A model generated the notes under the pieces. That model was not told the origin of the DNA and searched no databases. It saw only the letters and a program-made list of their open reading frames with translations. From assembly GCA_945643635.1 (NCBI GenBank), contig CALZFC010000021.1:3769001-3833000 (forward strand): a stretch of 64,000 bases of DNA, written 5' to 3'. Each line of letters begins with the position of its first letter. Position 1 is the stretch's first letter. Positions 12,658 through 25,169 of this stretch are shown in pieces. Both the position numbers and the translations under genes were made by a program. The stretch comes from Allodiplogaster sudhausi. Taxonomy: Eukaryota > Nematoda > Chromadorea > Rhabditida > Diplogasteridae.

Positions 12658-15600
12658 TTAGAATCCGTGCGAACTTTGTCCACTGCTGCTGCCGTTGCCA
12701 GTCTTGCGCGACTCGCCCTTCACAAAATCCTCCGTAACGTACTGTATATTTCCACCGACTGAAAAATGAGCAGAGTTACGTTTAGGATATCTTTTTTAAC
12801 GAAGATACGGTAGCATTTCTAATTTTGAAAGAAGAAGTTGTTTACTTTGAGGCAGCTGTTGCACAAGTCGGCCGACAGCGTCGACAGCGTTGATCTCCGG
12901 CGACCACTTGACGTATGCGATGTGGTCGATGAGATGAAAGCCGGCAATCGGACCGATTGTAGCGCACATTCGGTAGAAAGCGGATGGCTGACATATTCAA
13001 TATTAGGCATCGTAGATCTTATCATTAGTTCAGACACTTTCCTGAAGTGAGAAAAAGAAGCTAACAACGCCGAGATGCGGAATGGCCGTGTAGAGTGCCT
13101 GAGACTGCACAGCTCGCTGCTCCTCGGAAGCCGCGCCCTCCGCGCCTCCATTCGACCAAGGCACCTGGGCATGCCGGATCGTGTAAGACATCGCTACTTA
13201 GTGCTTTCAGAATACTTGGTTGAATTGTAAACATAACTAGAAGAGCAATGTACATACCTTGGATGCCTCAGTCCATGGCCACTGCTTGCCGGGCACGAAC
13301 TCACGGAGGTCTTCAAGTGGAGCAGCGCCCGTGTCCGTCAACTCCTTTAAAGTGTTCCCTGTGGAGATGTCAGTCGTTTGTAGCCAGTCCTGCAAGAGAT
13401 ACAAGTGCAAATATGCAGTGATGCCTACCCCCCCCCCCTATTCCAAATCGGCACTGATAACTCTTGCGGTCAATTAAGAATAACGGCTCGGAGACCGATG
13501 GAGCCTGAGCCATTCTGAGACGCAAAACGAACACTGATGGCGTGCATGTCACTGGAGGCTGTCGACTGGGCGAGCGAGCAGTTTTTCGTCGCAATGATTA
13601 GTCCCTCCACGCCTCCTCCGTTCTTCCATTGTTGCAGTTTAGATGTCCCTCCTCAATGAGCACACCATTCGGGGCAAAATGTGCCACAAAGAGAATTATT
13701 AATATTAGATACCATTTTACTTATATTTTTTAATCGTAAGCGAACGTCTCTACAATAGTTCGCTTCTCTATAATACAATTAGTTTTTAAACCATTTTGGC
13801 TGTCGTTTGTTGCGCTGTCCCTTGCAATGCTCGCCTTTAGCCGCTCAATGTCGGCAAGCGCCTTCTGCAGCTCGTCGTCCAGGTTTGCCATTGCGGAGGA
13901 CTGTAATAATACAGTAATCACTATATGCTCGTTTCGTTTGTGGCATTCTGTTGTGTATGTGATGAGAGACGAGGCGGGAAGAGAGAGAGAGAGAGAGGTT
14001 TATTAGAAGAAGGGAGAAGACTGTCGGTTAAGGTGAGAGGGAAGGAGCGAAGTGAGGGAAGTGCTGATAGCCCGTCTTTTATACTAATGCAGCGAGACTT
14101 ACGTATGGAATACTCAAGTACATATCCAAATGTATGTAGATATTACTATCTACTTAACACATTCTTATGAACAGAGGCTCACCGAGTTGGCCGCACTGGC
14201 TGCGCGCGTCTTTTCGTGTGAGAGCTGCTCATAGCGAGACATGACACGGAGCAGCTCGTTCAGCTCGATCAGGGAGTGCGTGCCGAGTCGACGAGTCAGC
14301 ACCGACTCCGCCAGCAGACCCTTCGCCACTGCCATCCGCAGCTGCAATTTCAACTTCCTCGTGAGTGCGCGAACATTTCTTGGCAGCTTACACTTTACTA
14401 ACACAGTCCTCTTTATCGAAGCTGCATACATACTTATGTATAAGAATATTCCTCTGTTTGTCATTCTGGCGAAAGGGAAAATTGTTAAAGAAGGGTTTTG
14501 CCATTTTTCTGCTAGGACAGAAACGCCAATCAGTGGAATAGTCTAAATCTCCTCCGTAACCAAAATCACAAATTTATTTAGTTGATACGGTCTTATATGA
14601 AGATTTACACGTCAATGTACACTTGAGACTTACTATTTGGAATGTTTTAAAAAGAAGACTGACGATGCTCTGCTGCAAGCTGCTCTCCGTACGCGCTCGC
14701 TCAAGCACGGCCGGCGCCGGTTCATTCCAGCCAAGAGGAGCTGGCGCCGATCGGGCTCCGCCGCCTCCCTCACCAGGAGACATCCAATCAAAGTTATCTG
14801 GAGCGCCCTCCGGATTCATCCATCGACTGATCGCGTCTCCCTGAGTTGGATTCTTGCTGATATTTAAGTTTTCAAACTGTAGTTCATGATGATTCATTGT
14901 AAAAAGTAAGTAAAACATACAAATGTACCTATGCACATTAATTTAAAAGAAAGTCTAGACAAACCTTCTGACTACCTGGGTCCCCCCAGATCGCAGTCCC
15001 CATATCGCGCTGTACCTAAAACATTTTATTTCGCCTTCTTTTCAGTCTTTCTTTCTCGTCAGCTATCACATAAATTAAGGAAAATATGAAGAAACAGCGG
15101 TGAGGATTTTTTTATTCTGTAGAAGATAGAGGAGTGTGCACCTTGCGAGGCTTGGGATTGGGGTCGCGCCAGAAGAGATCAGCCGTTCCTTCGAAGGCGC
15201 CGCCTTCCTGCAGCGGCAGCCAAGCGTCGCTGCCGCCTGCCTTCTCAGCCGGCGCTTCCTGCCCACTCCAAGCACCGCCAAACTCGGACTGGCCACCACC
15301 GTTCGCGCTCTCCGACCCGCGCTGTTGCGAGGAATTCCGTGATGAATGCTGCTTCAAATACAGGACTACGGTAGGTAGAAATACGGCAAATCCATACAGT
15401 TTCTCCGAATTCATAGGACATGATGTAAGGGCTATCTAATTGAAATACCAGTTACCACGTGCGAAGAGCTCTGATTTTTGAAGTTTTGGCCGCCCTGCCA
15501 GTCTCTGCCATTTCCGCTTTGCATGCTCTGCCACGAAGTGCCTCAAATATTTAATGATCCCGAGTGGATATTACGAATGCATATGGAGAGGCAGAATTGA

Positions 15601-16656
15601 TTCGAGAAATTATTGGGTATAAAATACAGAAAACAATATATGCATATGCCTATCGAACCATTGCCAGTTTTGGGGTTCTCCCAGACTCCCCCAAAGCTGC
15701 CAGCAGCCGCAGCCTGGTGATGCACTTGCTGCTGCTGCTGCATGTACCGCGGGTCATTCCAGTACTCGATCTGAGCGTTGCTCTCGTGGTAGGCGCCGCC
15801 TGCAGGAACAGAAAGGAGTGTCGCCAATTTTAAGCCTAACGGCTTCGTTCGGAATTAAGTGAAAAAGACTAAGCTTTACCGTTATCAGAGCCAGGCTCTG
15901 CCCAGTACGCAGAACCGCGATCTTGGTGATGCGGCTGCTGTTGCATTATGCTCGCTGCTGCTCGCCCTCCTCCCATCATGCCGGCCATTTGCACATTCCA
16001 CTAAAATGGCGATTGAATTTTGATAAGAACAGCATATGATTTCCAACTTGTTAAGAGTGCATTATATATTTCTCAAGCATATCCACTCGACCTGTCCGTG
16101 CACGCCAGCATTCCACGGTGGCATGGCAGCAGCCGGCGGCACCGCGGCCATGCTCGGGTCCCACTGGCCCACGAAGGGCGGCGGGGTCCGGTACGGACTG
16201 GCGCCGGCCATCTCGCCGCCAGTCCACTGATAGCCCGCCGCGTCGCCCTGCATCGGCATCCTCGCGACCCCGCCACCTGCCATTCCTCCGACGCGTCTAT
16301 TGCCATGCGCCGAGTCGGGCCGCCCGCTCACCGAGCCCTGGCTCGAGCCACCACTCCCCCCGCTTCGACCTCCGCTGCCGCGCTGGCCCATCATATAGCC
16401 ATACTAGCAATAATACATTCATTATACATTCCAAATAGCCTGCAATTTCTTCACGTTGTATTTAAATAAAGCACATATGAACTTTAAGTGCAAAATAGAA
16501 TGAATTACGAAGGAGAAAATAACGAATGTTGACGAACCCCAGGAGGAGGCGCCTGTGGGATGAAGCCAGAGACGGGAGGCGGAAAGGAGGGTGGCGGCGG
16601 CAATGCGCCATCGCCTGGTGTCGGCCACATTCCAGAGAGATGCCGGCCGTTCTTAC
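12658..16656 (-). CDS. TNRC6: GW182/TNRC6-family miRNA silencing scaffold (5' end unresolved)
   Basis: Fifteen exons are readable on the minus strand: 16656-16538, 16403-16092, 16000-15880, 15799-15659, 15541-15456, 15351-15142, 15015-14965, 14876-14634, 14341-14183, 13900-13792, 13651-13611, 13389-13254, 13193-13066, 12987-12846 and 12758-12658, about 700 residues. The N-terminal half is Gly/Ser/Gln-rich with scattered Trp in GW-type settings (GMWPTPG, QWDPS, YWNDP, GVWENP, GGAWSG, TAIWGDPG), the Argonaute-binding mode of this family. Then follow a UBA-like helix block (MAVAKGLLAESVLTRRLG), a short coiled coil, a KLQQWK motif, an FVPGKQWPW motif and a C-terminal RRM-like fold (FYRMCATIGPIAGFHL to GGNIQYVTEDF). 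The protein recruits deadenylases to miRNA targets in P-bodies. The first exon needs one upstream base, so at least one 5' exon is missing. The 13254 donor was chosen over gtatgt at 13257 to keep the RRM frame. Confidence 0.85.
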
Positions 16657-18693
16657 CTACATCATTTTTAATCCAATTGGGGCCACTTCAAAGGGAGCAA
16701 ACAAAAATCAGCGGGAACAGAAAAAATCTCTAAATAAGCTATGCATAATTATTCACATGCGTAAAACCATACACGCTGCAATTCAGACGGTTAAGAAGAA
16801 ATGGAACCGTGTAGCAGCGGAATAATAATTGAAACAGTGAAAAGTGGAATCCATGCAAAATGACTGCGACCACCCTCTCCCCCCCCCTTTTTTCTAACCG
16901 AAAACCGAAATAGGCTATTGGATCTATCTAACAATTAGATAATGCAAAGAAACCATGTATGGTTCGAAAGTGAGAAAGTTAGCAAAATTCTAATAGACCC
17001 AACCAAGTTCATGTTGCTTATTCGAAAGTCAACAGTTGAATCACAAGATAGGCGACAAATTTTTGAACGATATGCAGAAATGTAGAAATGTAGATAACCT
17101 GAATTGACAAGAATAGAGATTGGGAAGGAAGGAATAATTGCTTATGCCACGAAGGAAGCACCTTTGCACATGAGGCCAAGAGTAAGTAAGAGAAGAGAAT
17201 TAACTAAATGTAGCTCACAATCAGTAAACTTACAAAAGGATAGGCAACTATAGAGAATCGTAGCAGTCGTATAGAAAATGGGAAAGATACGGCACATTCC
17301 CACATGACGATTGGTTTGAAATTCTGAATGCGAGAGAAAGAAAAACAAGACAGGGAGAGAGAGACAAATCGGTAAAAATTATTACCTTAGATGGCACGTC
17401 ATTGAATACGTGTTTTTTCCGCAAAATATTTTACAATATTAACTTTGAATACGTTGTAAACTTTAAATTATGAACTCGAACGATTAGTTGATTTACATAT
17501 TCCCCAAAAATGAGGAAAGGCAGTTAACGTTAACATTTCCATTGGTATTTCAGGGCATTCAAATTTCATTTCCTGCATGTCGTGAAACAGGAAACAGTGG
17601 AACTTGTAGATTAGCCCCGCGTATAGAAAGGATTCAATACTGCCTACCAGATATACATACATGGAGAAGACGACACGTCTTTGATCACATGCGAAAACAT
17701 TTCAGAGAGCTCGAGCAACGTTGGCGCACGGAGCAAGACGGCAAGCAGACCGCGACGCGACCGCCACGCGCCAACATGGGTGCGCATAACTAGAGCCAAC
17801 ACACTCTTTTCATTCTCATGGCGATAAGAGTGTGGGAGCATGGAATTCATGGAATCCATCGTTCTGTATATACTTGCAGATATTATACTTCTGTATACAA
17901 CTGTGAAATGGATGAAAGTGACTAAAAGAAAGTCTCGAGAAGGGGGGGAACACATCGGGGAACCGTCTAATTAAGTGTCCATAACTCTTCATGAAGTTAT
18001 GTTGGCGTCAACACATTTAATGGCCATAATGCTGTCCAGTAAAACTTTCTAGACAAATAATAGTACATTGTTAAGGAAGAGTAAATGGCTTCTCCTGCAA
18101 AATATCCCGAGTTGAACGTGCATTATTCCCCTCCCGACTTTTAGTCTACGGTATTTAAGTGCGCGTGGCTCAAAGACTAGTTTGAGAGTGAGATGAAGAG
18201 GGGAGACATGGTTTGCCAGGTGGCGCATGGAGGAAACGGAGGGGAATACGATTCGTTAGAGAGTGAAGCTTTCTTGCTGTCTTCTGGCACTTTAGGAGGA
18301 ATGTTCGCTCTGCTTCAAAGGAGTGAAAGAGAGGAGAGAGAGACATAGAGAAGGAGAAATATAGAGATGAATATAGATAGATGAAAGGAGAGAGATGAGA
18401 GAAGAGCAATTCCTATGCAGTGAGGGTAGGGGAGAGGAGTCGCGAAGTGCCTCCATGCCATCAGACAGCCAGCAGCCGCCATATCAACGCAGGCATTGCC
18501 CTCCCACTCTCATCGCCCTCTCTTCATATCAACTGAGCTTCAATTTATCCCTATGCGGATGAATCGTAGAATTTTACTAATTTAATTTACTGTCGTGATT
18601 GCATATAATGTGCGAGTATGTTCCAAACCTTGCTTTCTTCTGTATGTGAAATGAGAGGGTGGTTTCAGGTCGCGCCCAATTGAAGAAGAAGCG
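16657..18693. other. Divergent intergenic region between GW182 and rsd-3
   Basis: This 2-kb spacer separates two head-to-head genes and must hold both promoters and the missing 5' exon(s) of GW182. An open stretch at 17644-17793 (+; includes HFRELEQRWRTEQ) looks coding-like but has no in-phase neighbour on either side. A purine-rich tract runs from 18290 to 18430. An acceptor-like tttcag at 18663-18668 lies 25 bases before the rsd-3 start codon and may mark a 5'-UTR intron or a spliced-leader site. Confidence 0.5.
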
Positions 18694-21600
18694 ATGTCCG
18701 AACTCTTCAACGGCCTCGGCAATCTCGCAAAGAGCGTCACGAACAATGTCTCGTCTTACGAGATCCGTCGGATCACTGAAAAGATGTTTCTTTCTTTTCT
18801 TTTTTTTTATCTTTTGTGAGTCACAATACTAATGGTATGGTCTAAATTTCTTGTACAGTTTCTATGACTTCAATTATTCTTTTGTGCATAAAAACAACAA
18901 AATTTTTCAGCGAAAAGTAAATACGCGCAGTGAGTGAACATACATACGACTTAGGCAAAATATGGTGATGAACTTTACGGAAGCCGAGTCGGCGGTTCGT
19001 GACGCCACGAGTGAGGAGCCATGGGGGCCAACTGGGCAGCAAATGAAGGAAGTCTGCCATCTCACTTATCAGTCAGTTGCATTCGTTTACAGGAACATTA
19101 GCCGGCCACGAATCATAAATGCACAATTTGTTATCGCAATCAATATCTATATGAAGCATTGGTATTGTGGATCAGTTCATTACATACATACATACATATG
19201 TACTTACAAAAAAAGAGGAGGAAAATTTTTTGTCAGAAGGTGTTATTCTAAGGTATGACACCTTTCACCAAGTAATGTCCATGCTGTGGAAACGACTGCT
19301 GGAAGACAATAAGAATGCGTGGCGTCGAGTCTATAAGGTTCGATTTGCATCTTTCAAACAGTATTATTTGTGTAGCTGATTTAATTGTCTAGAAAAAGAT
19401 TTGTCACCTATTAATGGTATGCGAATATTCCTACTTTCGTATCCATGTGTTATTTTCAAAATGACCTTGATGAAGAAGGCATCTTGGTTAGGGAGAACGA
19501 CCTTGGTCGCCATATAAAACACCTGAGAAGCGACAAATAGTGCGGAGAAGTAGACAGTGAGAGAGATGCATCGATTGTGGCTGCCTATGTTTTGGAACGG
19601 GGTTCAGCTGTATGTGAATAGTAGAACTGGGGGGAGGGAGATGGATTGTAACGGAAGGAGGAGAGAACTCGGCAGTGTGTGCCAAAGCAGCATTGCGCTG
19701 CTATATTTCATATCTAAAAGCTGTAATTAACGAATAATCTTACTTCACTTTTCTAATATAGAAGCAAAGATGCTCTTGCAGAGTCTGGTGCTGCTGAACT
19801 ACCTCCTGCAGCACGGGAGCGAGCGAGTGATCCAGAGTGCACGCGATCATCTCTTCCAGATGCGCTCCCTCGAACACTACAAGTTCACCGATGAGAAGGG
19901 ACGCGACCAAGGCGTCAATGGTGGGTTGTGAAGGGAGAAGATAGCCGAAGAATACTATGAGAGAACTAATGATTTCCCTGTTATGGACACCCTAGTAAAT
20001 AGAGCTCAGCAAGTGTTTTACTTAAGTACGCCACCGCGCAAAGATCGTGATCGAGCTAGCACAAGACGAGGACAAGCTGCGCGAGGAGAGGAAGAAGGCC
20101 AAGCACGACTCAAAGGATAAGTACCAGGGATTCACTCAGGATGAGATGAGAATGGGACGCGGAGGCTCTTATAACAAACGTAAGCTGACAATTTTCTATA
20201 CTTGAGTGCAACTGGCAAGATTCATACATACATATGTATGTATGTACTGTATATGCATTTAAATAAATCTACGCAATTCTTTTAAATATCCCAAAGAAAC
20301 CATACTATGTGGATATATTGAGAATTACTGTAATCAGAAATGCATTATAACTATTTTGCAACACACTATATTTCAGGAGACGACGACGATTTCAGGAAGA
20401 AGAGCACTTTTGATGAGGATTATAAGTAAGAAATGCGATTCGAAATATTTTGTATCACACTTTTTCGTTTCCTACATGCATTTGTTTAAAAAGGTCATTT
20501 ATTTTAATTATTCTGCGTTCCTCGGAGAGTGTAGGTTTTTCTTTAATAATATATTGTAACAACTTCTCACGCAGAGATCCACGCGAAGTGAATTCGTTCT
20601 CTTTCCCGTCAGAGGGACGTCGCGGCTCCAATTCTCCCGAACTTGGATTCCGTGATGAGGTTTCTCTTTCCTTTGCTTGTAGAAAGCTTCTTTGAGGGAA
20701 ATATCTAAGAAAGACAAAGGGAAAAACAAAGCTAACTTAAGTGCCTCGGATTTTTTTTGGTATTATGAGCTGATCAGGAGAGTAAATCAGAGTTTACACA
20801 TGATTCATTCTCTTATCTAAAGTGATTATCCTTGAGCAGGGCAAGACTGAAGAGCCTCCGCATGAGGACGACTTCGGTGACTTCACCTCAGCCCGGAGCA
20901 GGCCGGTGGTGGCCACGACCATCCCAAAGGCTCAGACAGCCGGCGCCGTGCGAGTCGGCGCTGCCGCCGACGCCATTCCTCCTCCGATTGCACCACCCTC
21001 CGCAGTTCAGCTGGCGCGCGCGCCTGTCGCAGGAACTAAGGTCACTTTGAACTGCCTTTTCCAGTGTTGATGAAATGACTCTATGCAATTTCAGCCTTTA
21101 ACCACTGCGGCCCCAGCCTCAGCTACGGTGGATCTTCTTGGCTTGGAAATGTCCGCACCGGCGAGCAATGTTCTCGACTCGTCCATGGCTTCCCTTCCTC
21201 GCCCGCCTTCAGGCGGGGCGGGAGCCATCAGTAGTAAGAGTTCACCCACCATTTAAAATAGGTCTTAAAGTAGGATGAACTTGAAGTTAATTGTTCCGAA
21301 TTCACTATTGACTGGGTCAGTGAGAGAGAGAGAAAGGATTCCATTGCAAGATGAGTTTGCTGGCGATCCGTACGGCGGTATGGCGCAGAGCAACGGCAGC
21401 AGCGCAAATCTCTTCGAGTTGGTTAAACAATTTCTAAACCGTTATCAACGGCGCTCTTCTCCTCAGGTTTCCTAATCTTACTTGAGCGTACTTTTCTGTC
21501 CCCTCGATGACTCATTGTCAGAATATCTTTCTTCTACAGGGCGGACTGGTCATCCGCACCGATTCCATCTGCAACTTCTCCGATCACAGACGGATTTGCT

Positions 21601-22209
21601 GACTTTGCCTCCTTCACGACCGCTCCGCCCCTTCAGCAGCAACCACTGGCGGTAGTCTCTTTGGCTTTCAATGTAATTTTAGCCGTCTTGTTTATAGAAT
21701 CCCATCCTTTTCTGATTGTAAACAATGAAAGATTGCAATAATAACTTGCAGCCGATGCAGCCGGTAACCTCTCCGCTCATCTCGGCCGATCTCTTTTCGC
21801 TGCCGCTGGCGCCGGCGCCGGTGTCTGCGTCGGCCCTGTCGCCCAGTCCACGGCCGCCGGCGCCCAACACCACCGCGTCGCCATCGCTGTCCTCCTCGTC
21901 CAAGGCCTCGACAACCGCTTCGACTCCCTCCAAGATCGGCAGCACTTGGGCGGACGCGACTGGTCTCATCAACCTGGACAACATCGCCTCGAAGGGCAAC
22001 ACAGGCAAGATGAACATCCCGATGAATCAGATGCAGAAGCCGAATGCGCCAGGTACTTCCTCATCCAATTACTTTTCATTTCAAGTTCGCCCATTAACTT
22101 TCTGCTCATTGAATATGTTTTGCATCATTCACTACGGAGTGAATTATGTAGATTTCAGTTGGAATTTCAGATTTTGCCGATTTCAGGAAACTCCACACTG
22201 TCGTGGTAA
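18694..22209 (+). CDS. rsd-3: ENTH-domain epsinR/CLINT1 homologue (nematode RSD-3)
   Basis: Thirteen exons join in phase: 18694-18785, 18955-19071, 19253-19337, 19782-19920, 20027-20179, 20377-20425, 20575-20659, 20840-21040, 21095-21233, 21351-21417, 21540-21651, 21752-22052 and 22187-22209 (520 residues). Residues about 15-155 form an ENTH domain: MVMNFTEAE, EPWGPTGQQM, VMSMLWKRL, WRRVYK, LLNYLLQHGSERV, DEKGRDQGVNVR, LREERKKAK. These match epsinR rather than classic epsin. The disordered tail has clathrin/AP-1 ear-type acidic-Phe motifs (DDFGDF, GFADFASF) and STWADATGLINLDN, the counterpart of the conserved CLINT1 Trp/DN block. EpsinR sorts SNARE cargo at the trans-Golgi and endosomes; in C. 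elegans rsd-3 is required for import of silencing RNA (established knowledge). Several acceptors are non-pyrimidine (ctaag, ttaag, gcaag), so boundaries there rest on frame. Confidence 0.92.
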
Positions 22210-23003
22210 ATACTGTTACTCTTCTCCACTCTCTACGGATTATGCATACATTTCGATGTCTTTATCTTATTTTATAGATGAATAGATAGTACTATTAAAG
22301 ACTATATTCATTTATCTTCCGTGCATAGTGACCATCTTTGCCTGTGATAGATTACTTTTGACGGCGATAACGGAAGACTGTAAGCGATATGTGGTCTTTT
22401 GACGCGCGTCTCCATTTTCTATGCCCAGAAACACTCTTTTCTTGTTCTTTTTTGGTCCATTTGGTTCCTAGACCTTTCCTTTCGTTAGTATGTCAACGGC
22501 GCACGTTATGCCCTTCATTTTCAAATCATTATGTAGCACGAATTGAATACATATTGTACGATAGTATACCGTACGAGAAACTGTGATATAAAGCTAGCAT
22601 TCGACATAATCGTTCGTACCGATTCAGTGGGCATCCTCCTTTTTAGTGCGAATGCGAGTGCTTAAATAGCATGTTTTTTTCTTCACAATGCTTCTGACTC
22701 TACGTAGCCTCCTCTTCGAATCCGCGCAACGAGCGGTGATAAATGTGATAGATTGTCTCCTCCTCACATCTCTCTTCCTCTCTCGCTTCACTCGACCATT
22801 CTCCTTCACTATATCAACCATTCGCATCGCTGCTGTGCCTTCCCTTTCATATTATTCTTGTCAATATGAGCCCTGGTCGATTATGTGCCCCTCCCCCCGT
22901 TTTGTCACCAATCTCCTCTCTTCAATCTTCCCTCCCGTTCCTATGCTCTCCTCGGTTCGGCTCGCATTGTTACAGTCTAGTTTGTACCAACTATCACAGT
23001 GTT

Positions 23004-23046
<43 letters not shown>

Positions 23047-24089
23047 ACTCTCTCTCTATCTCTCTCTTTCGGTTTTCTGGATAATTTAAATAAAGTTGTC
23101 TAACTTTTAAAGTTTTTGTTCAAACGACGAGTTTGTTCAAACTCTGAAAGTATTTGTGCAATTGAAGCAGCTCCGAGAATTATCTTTGACGTAAAGCGGT
23201 CGTTAATTATTACGACTTTGTTTAGTCTCCTCCACTCTTCCATTGAATCTCTTCGACGGCTGAGTCGTCACGTTGTCCAAAATATGATTAAAATATCAAG
23301 TAACCTCGTCATAAATCTACCGTAATCATATAACGCGTTCGATGAACTGTTTTCTTCTAACGGTGGAGCAGTTTTTATAGTACAGGTCACATTTGAAAAT
23401 CTACTGTGCTTAACCGCATAAGGTCTGTGATTCTCTTGCATCAGACTGAATGCCTTTAATTCACGAAGAATTCCGGAAGATCGTCCTGATTGCATATTTA
23501 ATATTATAATGGGATCTTCGGCATATAACGTTCTAAATCAAGAAATTACCTCTCAAAATTAGTTTCTGCCACTAGGAAAGAAAGACGATTGTCGGACAAT
23601 CAATTGCGGCTTTTCAAAAGTGCTACTTCGAATGTAACTGAGAAATAAATGAAAAATGATAAGCTGCTTGCTCGCAGTTCACCTTCCCTGGCCAGTTTAT
23701 AAACAATCGGATTGATGCTCGTAAAGTGAACTATGTAAATAAACGTAAGCGCTAGTTCGCTATAGTTATTTGACCGTGCCTTAATAGTGCACGAGACTCA
23801 ACCGTTCTTTATTTCAATTTTCCTAACCTTTACAACTGCGCCTCTCTTCTTTCGGTTAGGCAAAAAGACGAGAATTCGAGATTGAGTTGTTGACTCCTTT
23901 AGCACTGTTCTGCTGCTGCTCACTCCTGTATTGAGTAGGTGACGCACCCTTTTACTAATCTTTCGTATAGGCTTCTGATTCCATCCCTGGTACCTCACAT
24001 CCGGTTTGAATAATAGAGAAATATGCAGCTGATAAATATGCATTCGTAAGAATATACACAAACATCTTTGAATGCAGGGAAGGCTTGCA
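22210..24089. other. Intergenic, pyrimidine-rich, no gene seen
   Basis: The spacer between rsd-3 and the ephrin gene holds a long (CT)n microsatellite at about 23006-23070 and pyrimidine-rich DNA from 22700 to 23000. The rest, 23100-24089, is AT-rich unique-looking sequence. Open frames over the CT tract translate to Ser/Leu runs and are not supported as genes. Confidence 0.6.
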
Positions 24090-25169
24090 ATGTTGTTGCG
24101 CGCCGTATTTCTTCTCCTCATCCTTCTTCCACTCCTCGGCTTTTCTATAAGGCTTTTCCGAGTCGCCGTTGTCAACTGGACGACCACCAACAATGAACTG
24201 TTTGTTTTTTGTTGCTTTTCTTTTCTCTTTATGAGTCAAGTAGTATAGTTAGATTCACGCTATTGTATAACTACAATATTGGCCTGCGTGATTTTATTAA
24301 TTACATTCTGCGTATAAGCTTCCAACCGGAACTCACTGTCATTTCATTCCCTCTCTTCCTCCGCAAACGGTCCACTCTTTATTCTCTCTCTCTCTCTCTC
24401 TGAATATTCTCGCTTTAGCTACCCACATGCACACCTTGTTTCTGGAGAGACACAATAATCTTAAAGAAGTAAAAAAGTCGTTCATTTGTCAGGATGAAGT
24501 CATTGAATCCGGAGCTTCCACTTCACGTCAACCGACTAACGTCGGCCATGTTCATCAGTTGTCGTGACCACCAGCCGGCCACGCTTCATCTCGTTAGCCT
24601 ACTTTTCTGCTATTTTGTACGATAAGTCTTTTTAGTGTTTTAAATGAATGAAAAATCGATGATAGCAGCACACGTCAGATACCGGCAGAGGACGTGGAAG
24701 ACTGCCGTGCCACCGACGGTAACATCGCTGCACATTGCCCAGATCTCATCAACCACCTCAACGTACTTCATCTCGACCCATACCCAGCAGGAGACTACTA
24801 CCTTACGTGTCAGAGCTGTAGTGGAATTCTTTTTTCAAGTTTAACACTTACATCATAGGTTCCGTACATTTCGAACGTGCAGTTTGTTTTTAGCATTCTC
24901 TGATCGAAATCGACGAGGTTCGGACGCTCTGAAGGGAGGCTTTTGCTCCGAGGGCTACAGGGTTGGCCCGATTCATCTCTACGATGGAGCCGATGACTTC
25001 CACGTTGCCGGCCATGACACGTCGATGAGCAAGGTGATTTAATTCATTTTTTTCTTCATTGTTTTTGCTGATTTAATAAAATGAGCTCATGTAATAGAAC
25101 GAAAAGGAAACGGAGAAGGCGCGCCAGGAACTTGGCGTCGTCAATTATACTTACGGTGAGAATTCGTAA
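24090..25169 (+). CDS. Ephrin-like secreted or membrane-tethered ligand
   Basis: Five exons join in phase: 24090-24199, 24493-24592, 24679-24817, 24894-25033 and 25098-25169 (about 186 residues). The N-terminus is a strong signal peptide (FLLLILLPLLG). It is followed by VVNWTTTN and LNPELPLHV, the W...NP start of an ephrin fold. Then come FISCRDH, EDVEDC, NIAAHC, AGDYYLT and LKGGFCSEG. Order and spacing match the Eph-receptor-binding domain, including the YY-x-T and GG-x-C segments near its end. Ephrins bind Eph receptor tyrosine kinases in cell-contact signalling and morphogenesis. The end is uncertain: a good donor (gtgaga) sits at the last Gly codon around 25154, so the TAA at 25167 may be intronic. 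No GPI-anchor tail is visible in this model. The exon 3 donor at 24818 was picked because the stronger-looking gtgtca breaks frame. Confidence 0.72.
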
